From WHSV01 sp050694055 (lineage in GTDB: Bacteria; Actinomycetota; CADDZG01; WHSQ01), in assembly GCA_050694055.1 (NCBI GenBank), contig JBOGWX010000103.1:1-38878 (forward strand): a DNA stretch of 38,878 bases. The letters run 5' to 3'. The notes under the pieces are model-generated. The model saw only the letters and a program-made list of their open reading frames with translations. It had not been told where the DNA came from and did no database searches. Positions 31,588-38,778 of the stretch are shown here, piece after piece. The position numbers and the translations under genes were made by a program. Every line of letters starts with the position of its first letter. Position 1 is the stretch's first letter.

Positions 31588-31619
31588 AACGGACGCCATC
31601 GTTGGCGTCCGTTTCTTTA
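31588..31619 (+). terminator. intrinsic terminator after bldC
   Basis: AACGGACGCCA (31588-31598) and TGGCGTCCGTT (31603-31613) form a perfect 11-bp stem with loop TCGT. It is followed by TCTTTA, giving a T-rich tail for the plus strand. It also separates bldC from the minus-strand tRNA pair. Confidence 0.85.
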
Positions 31620-31632
31620 CCACCATTAGAAG

Positions 31633-31705
31633 TGGCGAGGGGCAGAATCGAACTGCCGACACCGCGATTTTCAGTCGCGTGCTCTGCCAACTGAGCTACC
31701 TCGCC
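31633..31705 (-). tRNA. tRNA-Phe (GAA)
   Basis: On the minus strand a 73-nt cloverleaf begins GGCGAGG, which pairs with CCTCGCC at the 3' end. The D-stem is GCTC/GAGC. The anticodon loop CTGAAAA has GAA. The T-arm contains GTTCGATTC. The 3' CCA is not encoded (ACTT follows). Anticodon GAA assigns phenylalanine. It lies 11 bases after tRNA-Asp in the same transcript. Confidence 0.95.
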
Positions 31706-31716
31706 CGGACGGAATC

Positions 31717-31794
31717 TGGCGCCCCTGACCAGATTTGAACTGGCGGCCTTCTCCTTGACAGGGAGATGAGCACTCCTGACTGCTCCACAGGGGC
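31717..31794 (-). tRNA. tRNA-Asp (GUC)
   Basis: On the minus strand the acceptor GCCCCTG pairs with CAGGGGC. The anticodon loop CTGTCAA carries GTC, so aspartate. The T-arm contains GTTCAAATC. GCCA at the end shows that the CCA tail is encoded. It is the first of the Asp-Phe pair. Confidence 0.95.
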
Positions 31795-31872
31795 AAACGG
31801 GAGTCGAGGCTATCAGAAACGGGCTACCAGAAGCGATGGCCCGAACCGATCCCAAGGTGATGCCGGGCTCGC

Positions 31873-32508
31873 TCATGCGGAGCCGCCGGGCCGCTTTATC
31901 CGGCTGCGGGCCACGTCCTCCTTGGGCCCCAGAACCACCTGTTCACTCGCCGCCGCGCGGAGCAACAGGGGGGCCGGCGTCTGATCCAGAACGTTCACGT
32001 CGTCGGGGAGCGGCACCGAGACCTCGAGTACGCCCGAGTCCCATCTCCCCGGGACCGCCCCCAGCCCCCTCAGGATCGCCAGCATGGTGTCGTTGTGTCC
32101 CAGGGTGTAGGCCCGAAAGGACCGTACGCCCTGCGCGATGGCCGAGCGGGCGAGCAGGAACAGAATCGTCTTGCCGAGGCCTTTGTTCTGGTAGGCGTCG
32201 CCGACCGTGACCGCGGCCTCCGCGACGGTGGGCTCCGCTCGAGCTCGCACCCAACGACCGATGGCGATGGCGGGCTCGGCGGGCTCGTCCGGCAAGACGG
32301 CAATCACGGCGACGTGATCGACGTAGTCGAGCTCGGTTAGGTAGCGGAGCTGAGTTTCGGTGAGCCGGTCGATGGACCTGAAGAAGCGCCGGTAGCGAGA
32401 CTCGGGCGACAACCTCGCAAAGCCCTCGACCAGTCGCTCCTTGTCGTCGGGACGCACCGGACGAAAGAGAACCCGGGTGCCATCGGCCAGAGTGGTTTGC
32501 GCCTTCAT
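31873..32508 (-). CDS. GNAT-family N-acetyltransferase
   Basis: A 211-residue acetyltransferase. The beginning TRVLFRPVRPDDKERLVEGFARLSPESRYRRFF is typical of the GNAT group fused to Pat/acetyl-CoA-synthetase-like domains but here stands alone. The acetyl-CoA pyrophosphate loop is QNKGLGKTI (Q/R-x-x-G-x-G/A). Later strands (RAYTLGHNDTMLAILRGLGA) complete the fold. The C-terminal ~40 residues are not conserved. The substrate is unknown; a protein lysine is possible. ATG 32508 is preceded by TATCCT and six bases, without a ribosome site, so it may be leaderless. Confidence 0.85.
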   Translation of the reverse strand: MKAQTTLADGTRVLFRPVRPDDKERLVEGFARLSPESRYRRFFRSIDRLTETQLRYLTELDYVDHVAVIAVLPDEPAEPAIAIGRWVRARAEPTVAEAAVTVGDAYQNKGLGKTILFLLARSAIAQGVRSFRAYTLGHNDTMLAILRGLGAVPGRWDSGVLEVSVPLPDDVNVLDQTPAPLLLRAAASEQVVLGPKEDVARSRIKRPGGSA

Positions 32509-32514
32509 GTCAGC

Positions 32515-32520
32515 AGGATA
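32515..32520 (-). promoter_or_regulatory. candidate -10 box for leaderless GNAT transcript
   Basis: TATCCT on the minus strand ends six bases before the acetyltransferase ATG. It has the same geometry as purB and lacks a Shine-Dalgarno site. Confidence 0.4.
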
Positions 32521-32620
32521 GGAGTAGTCGGGTCCTACGGGAGGTCCCAAGCACCTTACGGCCCCGCGCTCGTGTCCCTATGCGCGCGGCAGAGTGTGGG
32601 TAGTTCCGGAGGTTTCGACC

Positions 32621-33157
32621 ATGGAAGAACGATCGAGTCGCGCCCTGAGGACGGTCACCGTAGTGGTCGTCGCTTCAGTCGTGACAACTTGGACACTTTC
32701 CGCTGTGAGTCCGGTGGTCGACGCGAACAGCGCCGATAAGGCGTTCGGGGAGGCCCGCTCCGAGCGCTCTCCGACCGCAATCGGTCCGGGGCGCAGCTTT
32801 AATCACGCGCCCCTCTGCGACCCGGGCGCGGATGCCCAATACGTGACCTGCGGCACGGTTAGCCTCAAGCTTCCCCGGTCGGGGCGCGTGCTACTGATCA
32901 TGGATGGAGCCTGGCGCACCGACACGGCGCCGTCCTCGGGACGTTGCCGTTTCTTCGGACCGGGAACCTCCAACCAGCAGGCGGAGTTCGGTGAGGACGA
33001 CGACTCGAACGTCCTCTACTCCTTCGGCTTCAACGAGGTCACGGGCAAGCTCGTCGCCGGCAGGCGCACCTTTGGCTTCGAGTGTCGCGAGTTCACGGGC
33101 GACACCATCGCGTTCAAGGACGTGATGATGTCCGCCGTCTTCGTGGGGGCCCGGTAG
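32621..33157 (+). CDS. secreted hypothetical protein
   Basis: A 178-residue protein with an N-terminal signal segment (residues 9-35: TVTVVVVASVVTTWTLSAVS, preceded by Arg). The mature part is beta-rich with five cysteines, including CDPGADAQYVTCGTVSL and CRFFGPG. I recognise no family. A jelly-roll or similar sandwich is plausible from the alternating hydrophobic pattern (VLLIMDGAW, TFGFECREF). ATG 32621 is chosen because GGAGG lies eight bases before; an earlier GTG-type start is not needed. A stem-loop follows. It is predicted to be exported; the function is unknown. Confidence 0.65.
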   Translation: MEERSSRALRTVTVVVVASVVTTWTLSAVSPVVDANSADKAFGEARSERSPTAIGPGRSFNHAPLCDPGADAQYVTCGTVSLKLPRSGRVLLIMDGAWRTDTAPSSGRCRFFGPGTSNQQAEFGEDDDSNVLYSFGFNEVTGKLVAGRRTFGFECREFTGDTIAFKDVMMSAVFVGAR

Positions 33158-33158
33158 C

Positions 33159-33197
33159 GCAAAGGCGGACATGGATCCCGCCGTTTGCCATGCTTTT
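33159..33197 (+). terminator. stem-loop terminator after secreted hypothetical
   Basis: GCAAAGGCGG (33159-33168) pairs with CCGCC-G-TTTGC (33178-33188, one bulged G) across a nine-base loop. CTTTT follows downstream. It lies between convergent genes. Confidence 0.55.
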
Positions 33198-33208
33198 CGT
33201 TCGGGGAA

Positions 33209-33466
33209 TCAGGCTCCCTCCTTGCGCCCGGACATGGTCTCGGCCACGCCGAGCAGCAAGATCGAGGCGATGACCGCGAAGACGAAGCCCAGGACGTTGA
33301 GTTCCATGATGTCCCCGGTGCCGATGAGGCTGGCGATCGAGCCACCGATCACGGAACCCACCACACTGAGGAGAAGGGTCGCGATGACGCCTAGATGCTG
33401 GCGACCGGGTTTGAGCAAGCGAGCCAAGGCGCCGATGACGAGCCCTGCGAGGATGAAACCAATCAC
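33209..33466 (-). CDS. GlsB/YeaQ/YmgE-family membrane protein
   Basis: An 85-residue protein with three membrane helices (about residues 2-18, 29-50 and 58-77). The pattern IGFILAGLVIGALARLLKPG and VVGSVIGGSIASLIG matches the transglycosylase-associated GlsB/YeaQ/YmgE family, small stress-linked membrane proteins of unclear mechanism. The GTG start at 33466 has AAGGGGA six bases before; the longer upstream reading has no support. Confidence 0.88.
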   Translation of the reverse strand: MIGFILAGLVIGALARLLKPGRQHLGVIATLLLSVVGSVIGGSIASLIGTGDIMELNVLGFVFAVIASILLLGVAETMSGRKEGA

Positions 33467-33561
33467 GTGGAGTCCCCTTCCATTGACCTGGCAATTGGAT
33501 GTGCCTCCAGTTACCCCCGTCGCCATCTCCTAAGCCGGGCGCGCCGCATAAGAGCGGACCG

Positions 33562-33764
33562 CTTAGTGGCCCGCCCCACAAATACACATGCGTTTTGGCG
33601 GCGAGAAAGCTGCGCCTGGCGGCATGGCTCCGCCAAGGGCGGAATTGGGATTCATGTTCTCGCTCCGTCACGTACCTTGCCCGGTACGCTCCTCCGCTGC
33701 GGCCTTGCCAGGCTGGTTTCTCACTCGCCAAAACGTCACTTTACTTATGTGGCGGACCACTTAG
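33562..33764. mobile_element. MITE-like imperfect inverted-repeat element
   Basis: About 47-48 bp at 33562-33608 (CTTAGTGGCCCGCC..., CGTTTTGGCG, ...GAGAAA) is matched in inverted orientation at 33717-33764 (reverse complement CTAAGTGGTCCGCC..., CGTTTTGGCG, ...GAGAAA). The core is about 108 bp with no convincing gene. The arms can fold into a long hairpin. The right tip overlaps the stop codon of the next gene. No transposase or clear target duplication is seen. Confidence 0.6.
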
Positions 33765-34852
33765 TGACCGGCGGGACCGGGACCGAAGCCGAGTTCGGCG
33801 AACACACCCGCGTGGTCCGACGGCCACAGCCCAGAAGGGGTTCGATCCGCCTGCTCCTCGCCGACGACCTCGGCCTCTTGGGCCGAGAATCCCCCGCCCC
33901 TGAAGAGCAGGAGGTCTATGCGCTCGTCGAGTTGCGGGGTGGCGTTGTCGAGGTTGGCGGCCTGGCAACAGGTGAAGCCGGGGTCGCCGGGCTGTGACTC
34001 GCTCCACGCGTCGGTGAACCCGGCGTCGAGCAGGATGCCGTACGTCGGCGTCGTGCTCCCGTCGGCGGCCGAGTTGAAGTCACCCGCCATGACCACCGGA
34101 AGTGAGGTGCCGGCGGGTCCCGCCAGCAGCTCCTGCGCTTGAGCCACTTGAGCTGCGGGCGAGAAGGCCTCGAGGTGTGTGTTGACGAGCCTGAAATCCT
34201 TGCCGCGCACCTTCACGTCGATGGAGTTCCAACCGCGTAGAACCTCGATCGGCCCGAGCACCGGACTCGGGAGTATCAGGTTGGTTTCGAAGTTCTGCGC
34301 GTGAGAGTTCGAGAGCTTGAGTTGAGACGTCTTCAGGTCGGTCCGCGCCAGAATGACGTCACGGTCGGTCAGCCGCACGTCGAAGCCTAGAGCCGTGGGT
34401 GCTTCTCCGTCGAAGTTCTCGACGACCGATACTGGCGCGTAGTCGAGCCCGCGATCGTCGAGCGCCTGCAGCAGTATCTTCAGGAAGTCGAAGGCGACTT
34501 CGGTCGCCGGGGTTGCGGGACCGTCTGCGGGAGTGTCCGTCTGCCACAGGCTCACTTCCTGGAGTCCGATGAGGGCCGGAGAGGTCTCTTCGATCTCATG
34601 AGCGATGGATGCGGCGCGCGCATGGAAATCGGTGGACACGACTTGCAGGTAGAGCCCGGTAGCGGCGGCCACGGCTTCCGGAAACGTCTGGGCCGTCAGG
34701 ATCGGAGTGAGATCTCCCCCAAGATAGAGGTTGTAAGTCATGACGTCGGCGTTCCTCCTGTGGCCCGAATGGGCGGGCGCGACCGGCGTGGCGATCAGCG
34801 CAACGACAACCGTAAGCACCAACAGGACATGCCGGCGCGACACTTGAGCCAT
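33761..34852 (-). CDS. secreted endonuclease/exonuclease/phosphatase-fold protein
   Basis: A 363-residue exported enzyme. Residues 1-29 form a signal peptide with adjacent arginines (SRRHVLLVLTVVVALIATPV), perhaps Tat-dependent. The EEP (DNase I-like) fold shows TYNLYLGGDL, the metal ligand Glu in LIGLQEVSL, VNTHLEAF, VVMAGDFNSA and the final SDHAGVFAEL, the catalytic His-Asp pair. Such enzymes cleave nucleic acids or phosphodiesters; the substrate is undefined. Two cysteines (CC) occur in GFTCCQAANLD. The TAA stop lies in the right tip of the inverted-repeat element, so the last residues may be new. GGAGGAAG precedes the ATG. Confidence 0.85.
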   Translation of the reverse strand: MAQVSRRHVLLVLTVVVALIATPVAPAHSGHRRNADVMTYNLYLGGDLTPILTAQTFPEAVAAATGLYLQVVSTDFHARAASIAHEIEETSPALIGLQEVSLWQTDTPADGPATPATEVAFDFLKILLQALDDRGLDYAPVSVVENFDGEAPTALGFDVRLTDRDVILARTDLKTSQLKLSNSHAQNFETNLILPSPVLGPIEVLRGWNSIDVKVRGKDFRLVNTHLEAFSPAAQVAQAQELLAGPAGTSLPVVMAGDFNSAADGSTTPTYGILLDAGFTDAWSESQPGDPGFTCCQAANLDNATPQLDERIDLLLFRGGGFSAQEAEVVGEEQADRTPSGLWPSDHAGVFAELGFGPGPAGH

Positions 34853-34924
34853 GGCTTCCTCCGAACGCTCGGGACGGGTCTAATGATTGTCCGCTGGGGA
34901 GCCGGCCCCGGCTAGGGGGACCAA

Positions 34925-35794
34925 GTGTCACAATCTCCACCACTTACCCTCCCGGCCTCGAGCGCCGATAGACCAGATATGAAGGCAATCACGTGGGCGC
35001 TGAGTTCGATGCTCGCCGGGATGCTCGCCGCGACGGTGGCTCCCGTTCCAGCGAAAGTAATCGCGGAGGGTCCCGGTTGCGCGCTCTTTCCCTCGGACAA
35101 CCACTGGAACCGGCGCATCGACAAACTGCCGGCGCATCCTCGCTCCCCAAAGATCGTCGCGGGCATCGGCCGGCATAAGACACTTCATCCCGATTTCGGT
35201 TCGGGGACCTGGGAGGGCGGCCCCATCGGTATCCCGTTCATCACGGTCGCCGGCGACCAGGAGCGGGTGCCCGTGTCGTTCTACTACACCGAGGAGTCCG
35301 ACCCCGGGCCCTACCCGATTCCTGCGGACGCACCGATCGAGGGCGGTCCGAACAGCGATGGGGACCGGCACGTCATCGTGGTCGACCGGGACGAGTGCGT
35401 GCTCTACGAGCTGTTCGACGCTCACCCGCGCGATGGAGGAGCTCGTTGGACGGCCGGGTCGGGCGCGCGCTGGGATCTATCCTCGAACGACCTGCGACCC
35501 AAGGGATGGACGTCGGCGGACGCGGCGGGCCTCCCGATGCTTCCGGGGCTCGCTCGCTACGATGAAGTGGCGAGCGGCGAGATCGACCACGCGCTGCGTT
35601 TCACGGTATCGAGAACGCGTCGCCATTACGTCTACCCCGCGCGCCATTTCGCTTCGTCGTTGACCGGCCGTAGTCTTCCGGCGATGGGACAGCGCTTCCG
35701 ATTGAAGAAGCGCTTCGACATATCGAACTTCCCCTCGCAAGCAAAGGTGGTCCTTCGGGCTCTCAAGCGCTACGGGATGATCGTCGTTCGATAA
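34925..35794 (+). CDS. secreted conserved protein, truncated by a frameshift
   Basis: A 289-residue exported protein (from ATG 34979: MKAITWALSSMLAGMLAATV signal). Family features include CALFPSDNHWNRRID, LHPDFGSG, SFYYTEESDPGPYPIP, GGPNSDGDRHVIVVDRD, GWTSADAAGLPMLPGLARYDE and FDISNFPSQAKVVLRALKRYGM. It is a widely distributed secreted family of unknown function. Here the frame ends at RYGMIVVR, whereas the family continues; the continuation is in the other frame, see 35790-35921. GTG 34925 with AGGGGGA five bases before is used; ATG 34979 is an alternative without a clear ribosome site. The premature stop may inactivate it. Confidence 0.75.
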   Translation: MSQSPPLTLPASSADRPDMKAITWALSSMLAGMLAATVAPVPAKVIAEGPGCALFPSDNHWNRRIDKLPAHPRSPKIVAGIGRHKTLHPDFGSGTWEGGPIGIPFITVAGDQERVPVSFYYTEESDPGPYPIPADAPIEGGPNSDGDRHVIVVDRDECVLYELFDAHPRDGGARWTAGSGARWDLSSNDLRPKGWTSADAAGLPMLPGLARYDEVASGEIDHALRFTVSRTRRHYVYPARHFASSLTGRSLPAMGQRFRLKKRFDISNFPSQAKVVLRALKRYGMIVVR

Positions 35795-35921
35795 CGGATC
35801 AGACTGGTTCATCTCGGGAGCACCACATGAAGACTGGGACAACGATCAGTTGCGGGCGTTGAAGAGTGTCAAAGGAAAGCACTTCGTAGTCGTCGATACG
35901 AGCAAGCTTCCCCGTCCGTAA
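35790..35921 (+). pseudogene. frameshifted C-terminal part of the secreted conserved protein
   Basis: Shifting by one base at 35789 gives DNGSDWFISGAPHEDWDNDQ followed by LRALKSVKGKHFVVVDTSKL and a TAA at 35919-35921. This is the expected family ending after RYGMIV. An extra base (the C at 35789 or nearby) therefore separates the two parts, or it is read through by +1 frameshifting at GTT-CGA-TAA. The 183 bases after it, up to 36104, hold no gene I can see. Confidence 0.85.
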
Positions 35922-36104
35922 TCGACCCGCTCCCAGGGCGATGCTGGGTTGCGCGTCCGTCATCTCTTCGCTATTGGGACCTGATGCGCGTCTCGTAAGA
36001 AAAGCCGCAATAGGGATCGAGGCGTGGACTGATCGCCCGCATTGCGATAGCACGGATACCGAACATCTCAGGTCGCACAGCCGCCGGAGGAGGATCAACA
36101 CCGA

Positions 36105-37874
36105 ATGGCAATTCGACCACCCGGAGAGCTCGGGCCGACAGAGGAGCTGAACGTTCTCCCTGCGATCGTGGTCGTTAGCCGCGACCCCCGCAACTTCTCG
36201 ATCGTCGACGACGAGATTCGCAAGCGTTACGGGCCGGATTACCGGGTCGTCACCTGCGAAAGCCACGAGCACGCCATCGAGAGCTTGAGGGCGTTGGGGA
36301 CCGAGAGGGTGCCGGTCGCCCTCATCCTTGCGACCTATGGCTTGCAAGAACCCGATGGCATCGCCTTTCTCGCCGGCACCCGCTCCTTACACCCGACGGC
36401 AAAGCGTGTGGTCGTAATCGCGTGGGGGGATTTCGAAACGGCCCGTCCTATCTTCGACGCGCTTACCCTCGGCGAGATAGACCACTGGCTCATGCGGCCG
36501 GAGCATGCACGTGACGAGGAGTTCCACCGCTCGGTGACGGAGTTCCTCGAGGATTGGGCCGCGGGTCAAGAGGTCACCTTCGAGGCCGTTCGGATGATCG
36601 GGACGCGCCGATCCTCACGGAGCTCCGAATTACTGGACACCTTCAAGCGCAACCACATTCCCGTCGGTTTCTACGAAGCCGAGTCGGAGCGGGGCAGAAA
36701 CATGCTGGATGACCTCAATCTCTCGGAACCCCCGTTGCCTGTCGTGGTTCTGCGCTTCGCGCCGGAACCCAAGACGCTCGTGGATCCGACCGACATGGAG
36801 ATTGCGGACGCGTTCGGGATAACCAAACCGCTAGCACATGACGCCCACTTCGATGTTGCGGTCATTGGCTCGGGCCCCGCCGGCCTCGCTGCAGCGGTCT
36901 ACGCGGCGTCGGAGAGATTGAAGACGCTGGTTATCGAAAGGCAAGCGGTAGGAGGTCAAGCGGGCACCAGTTCGTTGATACGCAACTACCTCGGTTTCCC
37001 GAAGGGAATCAGCGGCAACAAGCTGGCGATCATGGCCTACCTTCAAGCTTGGTCCTTCGGTGTCACCTTCCATTTCATGAGGGAAACGGTGGGATTGTCC
37101 CAGGACGGTAACGACAAGGTCTTGAAGCTGTCCGACGGCACCGAAGTAAGAAGTCATTCCGTGGTGGTTGCAACGGGCGTCGCGTACCGGCGCTTGGAAA
37201 TTCCCAGCCTGGACGATCTTCAGGGACGTGGCGTCTTCTACGGTGCGTCGGTTTCCGAGGCTCCCGCGATGAAGGACAAGCGTGTCTTCGTGGTGGGAGG
37301 GGGAAACTCTGCAGGTCAGGCAGCGGTCCACCTCAGCAAGTACGCCTCGAGCGTCACGGTTCTGGTGCGCGGCGAGGCCGTGGCGGCAAGCATGTCCGGT
37401 TACCTCGTCAAGGAGATCGGAGCCATTCACAATATCGACGTGAGGCACCACGTCGAGGTCGTAGGGGGAGGCGGAGGAGACTGCCTCGATCACTTGCTTG
37501 TGCGGGATCGCCTCTCGGGCGCGGAGGAGCGACTGGAGGCCGAAGCGCTATTCGTGCTGATCGGTTCGCAACCGGGAACCGAGTGGTTGAAGAACGCGGT
37601 CGCGCGGGACGACTGGGGCTTCATCTTGACCGGCGGCGATCTGGAGCAGGAGCGCATCGATCTCCACTCGTATCGAGACCGGCCTCCCCTGTTGTTGGAA
37701 ACGAGCGTGCCGGGGGTTTTTGCCGTCGGTGATGTGCGACGAGGCTCGGTGAAGCGCGTCGCTTCCGCGGTGGGTGAGGGAGCCATCGCCGTTCATCTCC
37801 TGCATCGGTACCTGGAAGATCAGCAACGCTCTTCGCCCAGCCTGGTGGATGCTCCGGCTGAGGCGCGTGCGTGA
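36105..37874 (+). CDS. fused response-regulator-like / thioredoxin-reductase-like flavoprotein
   Basis: A 589-residue protein in three parts. Residues 20-150 are a receiver-like domain lacking the phosphoacceptor Asp: the site reads LILATY with Thr77, and the acidic pocket is changed to VSRD. Residues 160-240 are a thioredoxin/glutaredoxin-like domain. Residues 248-575 are a pyridine-nucleotide oxidoreductase with FAD motif GSGPAG (255-260), NADPH motif GGGNSAG (398-404) and VGDVRRGSVKRVA. The CxxC of thioredoxin reductase is absent: VFYGAS stands there. It is annotated in databases as fused response regulator/thioredoxin-disulfide reductase, but disulfide reduction is doubtful. ATG with GGAGGA ten bases before. 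It overlaps the membrane gene. Confidence 0.85.
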   Translation: MAIRPPGELGPTEELNVLPAIVVVSRDPRNFSIVDDEIRKRYGPDYRVVTCESHEHAIESLRALGTERVPVALILATYGLQEPDGIAFLAGTRSLHPTAKRVVVIAWGDFETARPIFDALTLGEIDHWLMRPEHARDEEFHRSVTEFLEDWAAGQEVTFEAVRMIGTRRSSRSSELLDTFKRNHIPVGFYEAESERGRNMLDDLNLSEPPLPVVVLRFAPEPKTLVDPTDMEIADAFGITKPLAHDAHFDVAVIGSGPAGLAAAVYAASERLKTLVIERQAVGGQAGTSSLIRNYLGFPKGISGNKLAIMAYLQAWSFGVTFHFMRETVGLSQDGNDKVLKLSDGTEVRSHSVVVATGVAYRRLEIPSLDDLQGRGVFYGASVSEAPAMKDKRVFVVGGGNSAGQAAVHLSKYASSVTVLVRGEAVAASMSGYLVKEIGAIHNIDVRHHVEVVGGGGGDCLDHLLVRDRLSGAEERLEAEALFVLIGSQPGTEWLKNAVARDDWGFILTGGDLEQERIDLHSYRDRPPLLLETSVPGVFAVGDVRRGSVKRVASAVGEGAIAVHLLHRYLEDQQRSSPSLVDAPAEARA

Positions 37875-38758
37875 CGGATCAGGCAGAGACCCGTACCGGA
37901 GTCCACTCCTCCGGCACCAACGAGACGGGATCTCTTCGGGTCATGACGCGCGGTATGCGAATGCTCCTGTGGATCGCAGGAGCGCTTGTGCTCTTCGCGG
38001 GAGTCCAGCTGTTCGTCTTTCCTGAGAACACGGATGAGTACTTTGCATGGACGATAGATGTGCCTCTGACTGCGGCCTTTCTTGGGGCAGGCTACTGGGC
38101 GAGCGTCGTCTTCGAGTGGCTCGCTGCTCGAGAGAAACTCTGGGCCAACGCACGCGTGGCGGTTCCGTCGGTCTTCGTGTTCACCACTCTGACCCTCGTC
38201 GCAACGCTATTGCATCTGGATCTGTTTCACCTCGATCCGAGCTTTGGACCGGCGACGAGGTTCGTTACGTGGGCGTGGATCGCGATCTACTCCACCGTTC
38301 CGGTAGCGATGACGCTTCTGTTCGTGAAGCAACAGCGAGCTTCCGGGCGAGACCCGGCTCGCACCGCGCCGCTGCCGCGCGGCGTCGTCGCGGTGCTTGC
38401 CGTTCACGCTCTCGGTCTCCCCATCTTCGGCGCCTACCTCTTCATAAACCCGGAGAGCGCGGCTTCTCTGTGGCCCTGGCCACTTACCGCTCTCACCGCG
38501 CGCGCCGTGGGGGCGTGGGTATTCAGCCTTGGAATCGCAGCGGCGCACGCCCTGTGGGAGGGAGACGTGCGAAGGGTTCGCCTTGCCGCCCGGGCGTATG
38601 TGGCCGTAGGCGTGCTCCAGTTCCTCGCGCTCGCGCGCTACCCCGACACCGTGGCGTGGGACGAACCGCAGGCGATCGTCTACGCGGTCACGCTGGCGAG
38701 CATGATCGTGTCGGGTGCGATGGCCCTGGGGGTGAGCCGCGGCTACCGGAACGCCTAG
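37871..38758 (+). CDS. polytopic membrane protein of unknown function
   Basis: A 295-residue protein with about seven hydrophobic helices (residues 32-50, 62-84, 96-115, 135-152, 170-190, 200-230 and 268-287). The first 30 residues are cytosolic and Ser/Thr-rich. Conserved-looking pieces are FPENTDEYFAWTIDVPLTAAFLGAGYWA and WPWPLTALTARAVGAWVFSLG. I do not recognise the family. The GTG start overlaps the stop of the flavoprotein by four bases (GTGA), so the two are translated together and probably function together. ATG 37943 is a possible later start. Confidence 0.75.
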   Translation: MTDQAETRTGVHSSGTNETGSLRVMTRGMRMLLWIAGALVLFAGVQLFVFPENTDEYFAWTIDVPLTAAFLGAGYWASVVFEWLAAREKLWANARVAVPSVFVFTTLTLVATLLHLDLFHLDPSFGPATRFVTWAWIAIYSTVPVAMTLLFVKQQRASGRDPARTAPLPRGVVAVLAVHALGLPIFGAYLFINPESAASLWPWPLTALTARAVGAWVFSLGIAAAHALWEGDVRRVRLAARAYVAVGVLQFLALARYPDTVAWDEPQAIVYAVTLASMIVSGAMALGVSRGYRNA

Positions 38759-38778
38759 ATATCCCACGCCCGTAATTG

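Noticed and set aside
31588..31619. terminator for the minus-strand tRNA pair
   Set aside because: The T-rich tail follows the stem only on the plus strand, so it was assigned to bldC.
33114..33731. open frames on both strands through the inverted-repeat region
   Set aside because: They cross a known gene and the repeat arms, and the peptides mirror each other because of the inverted repeats.
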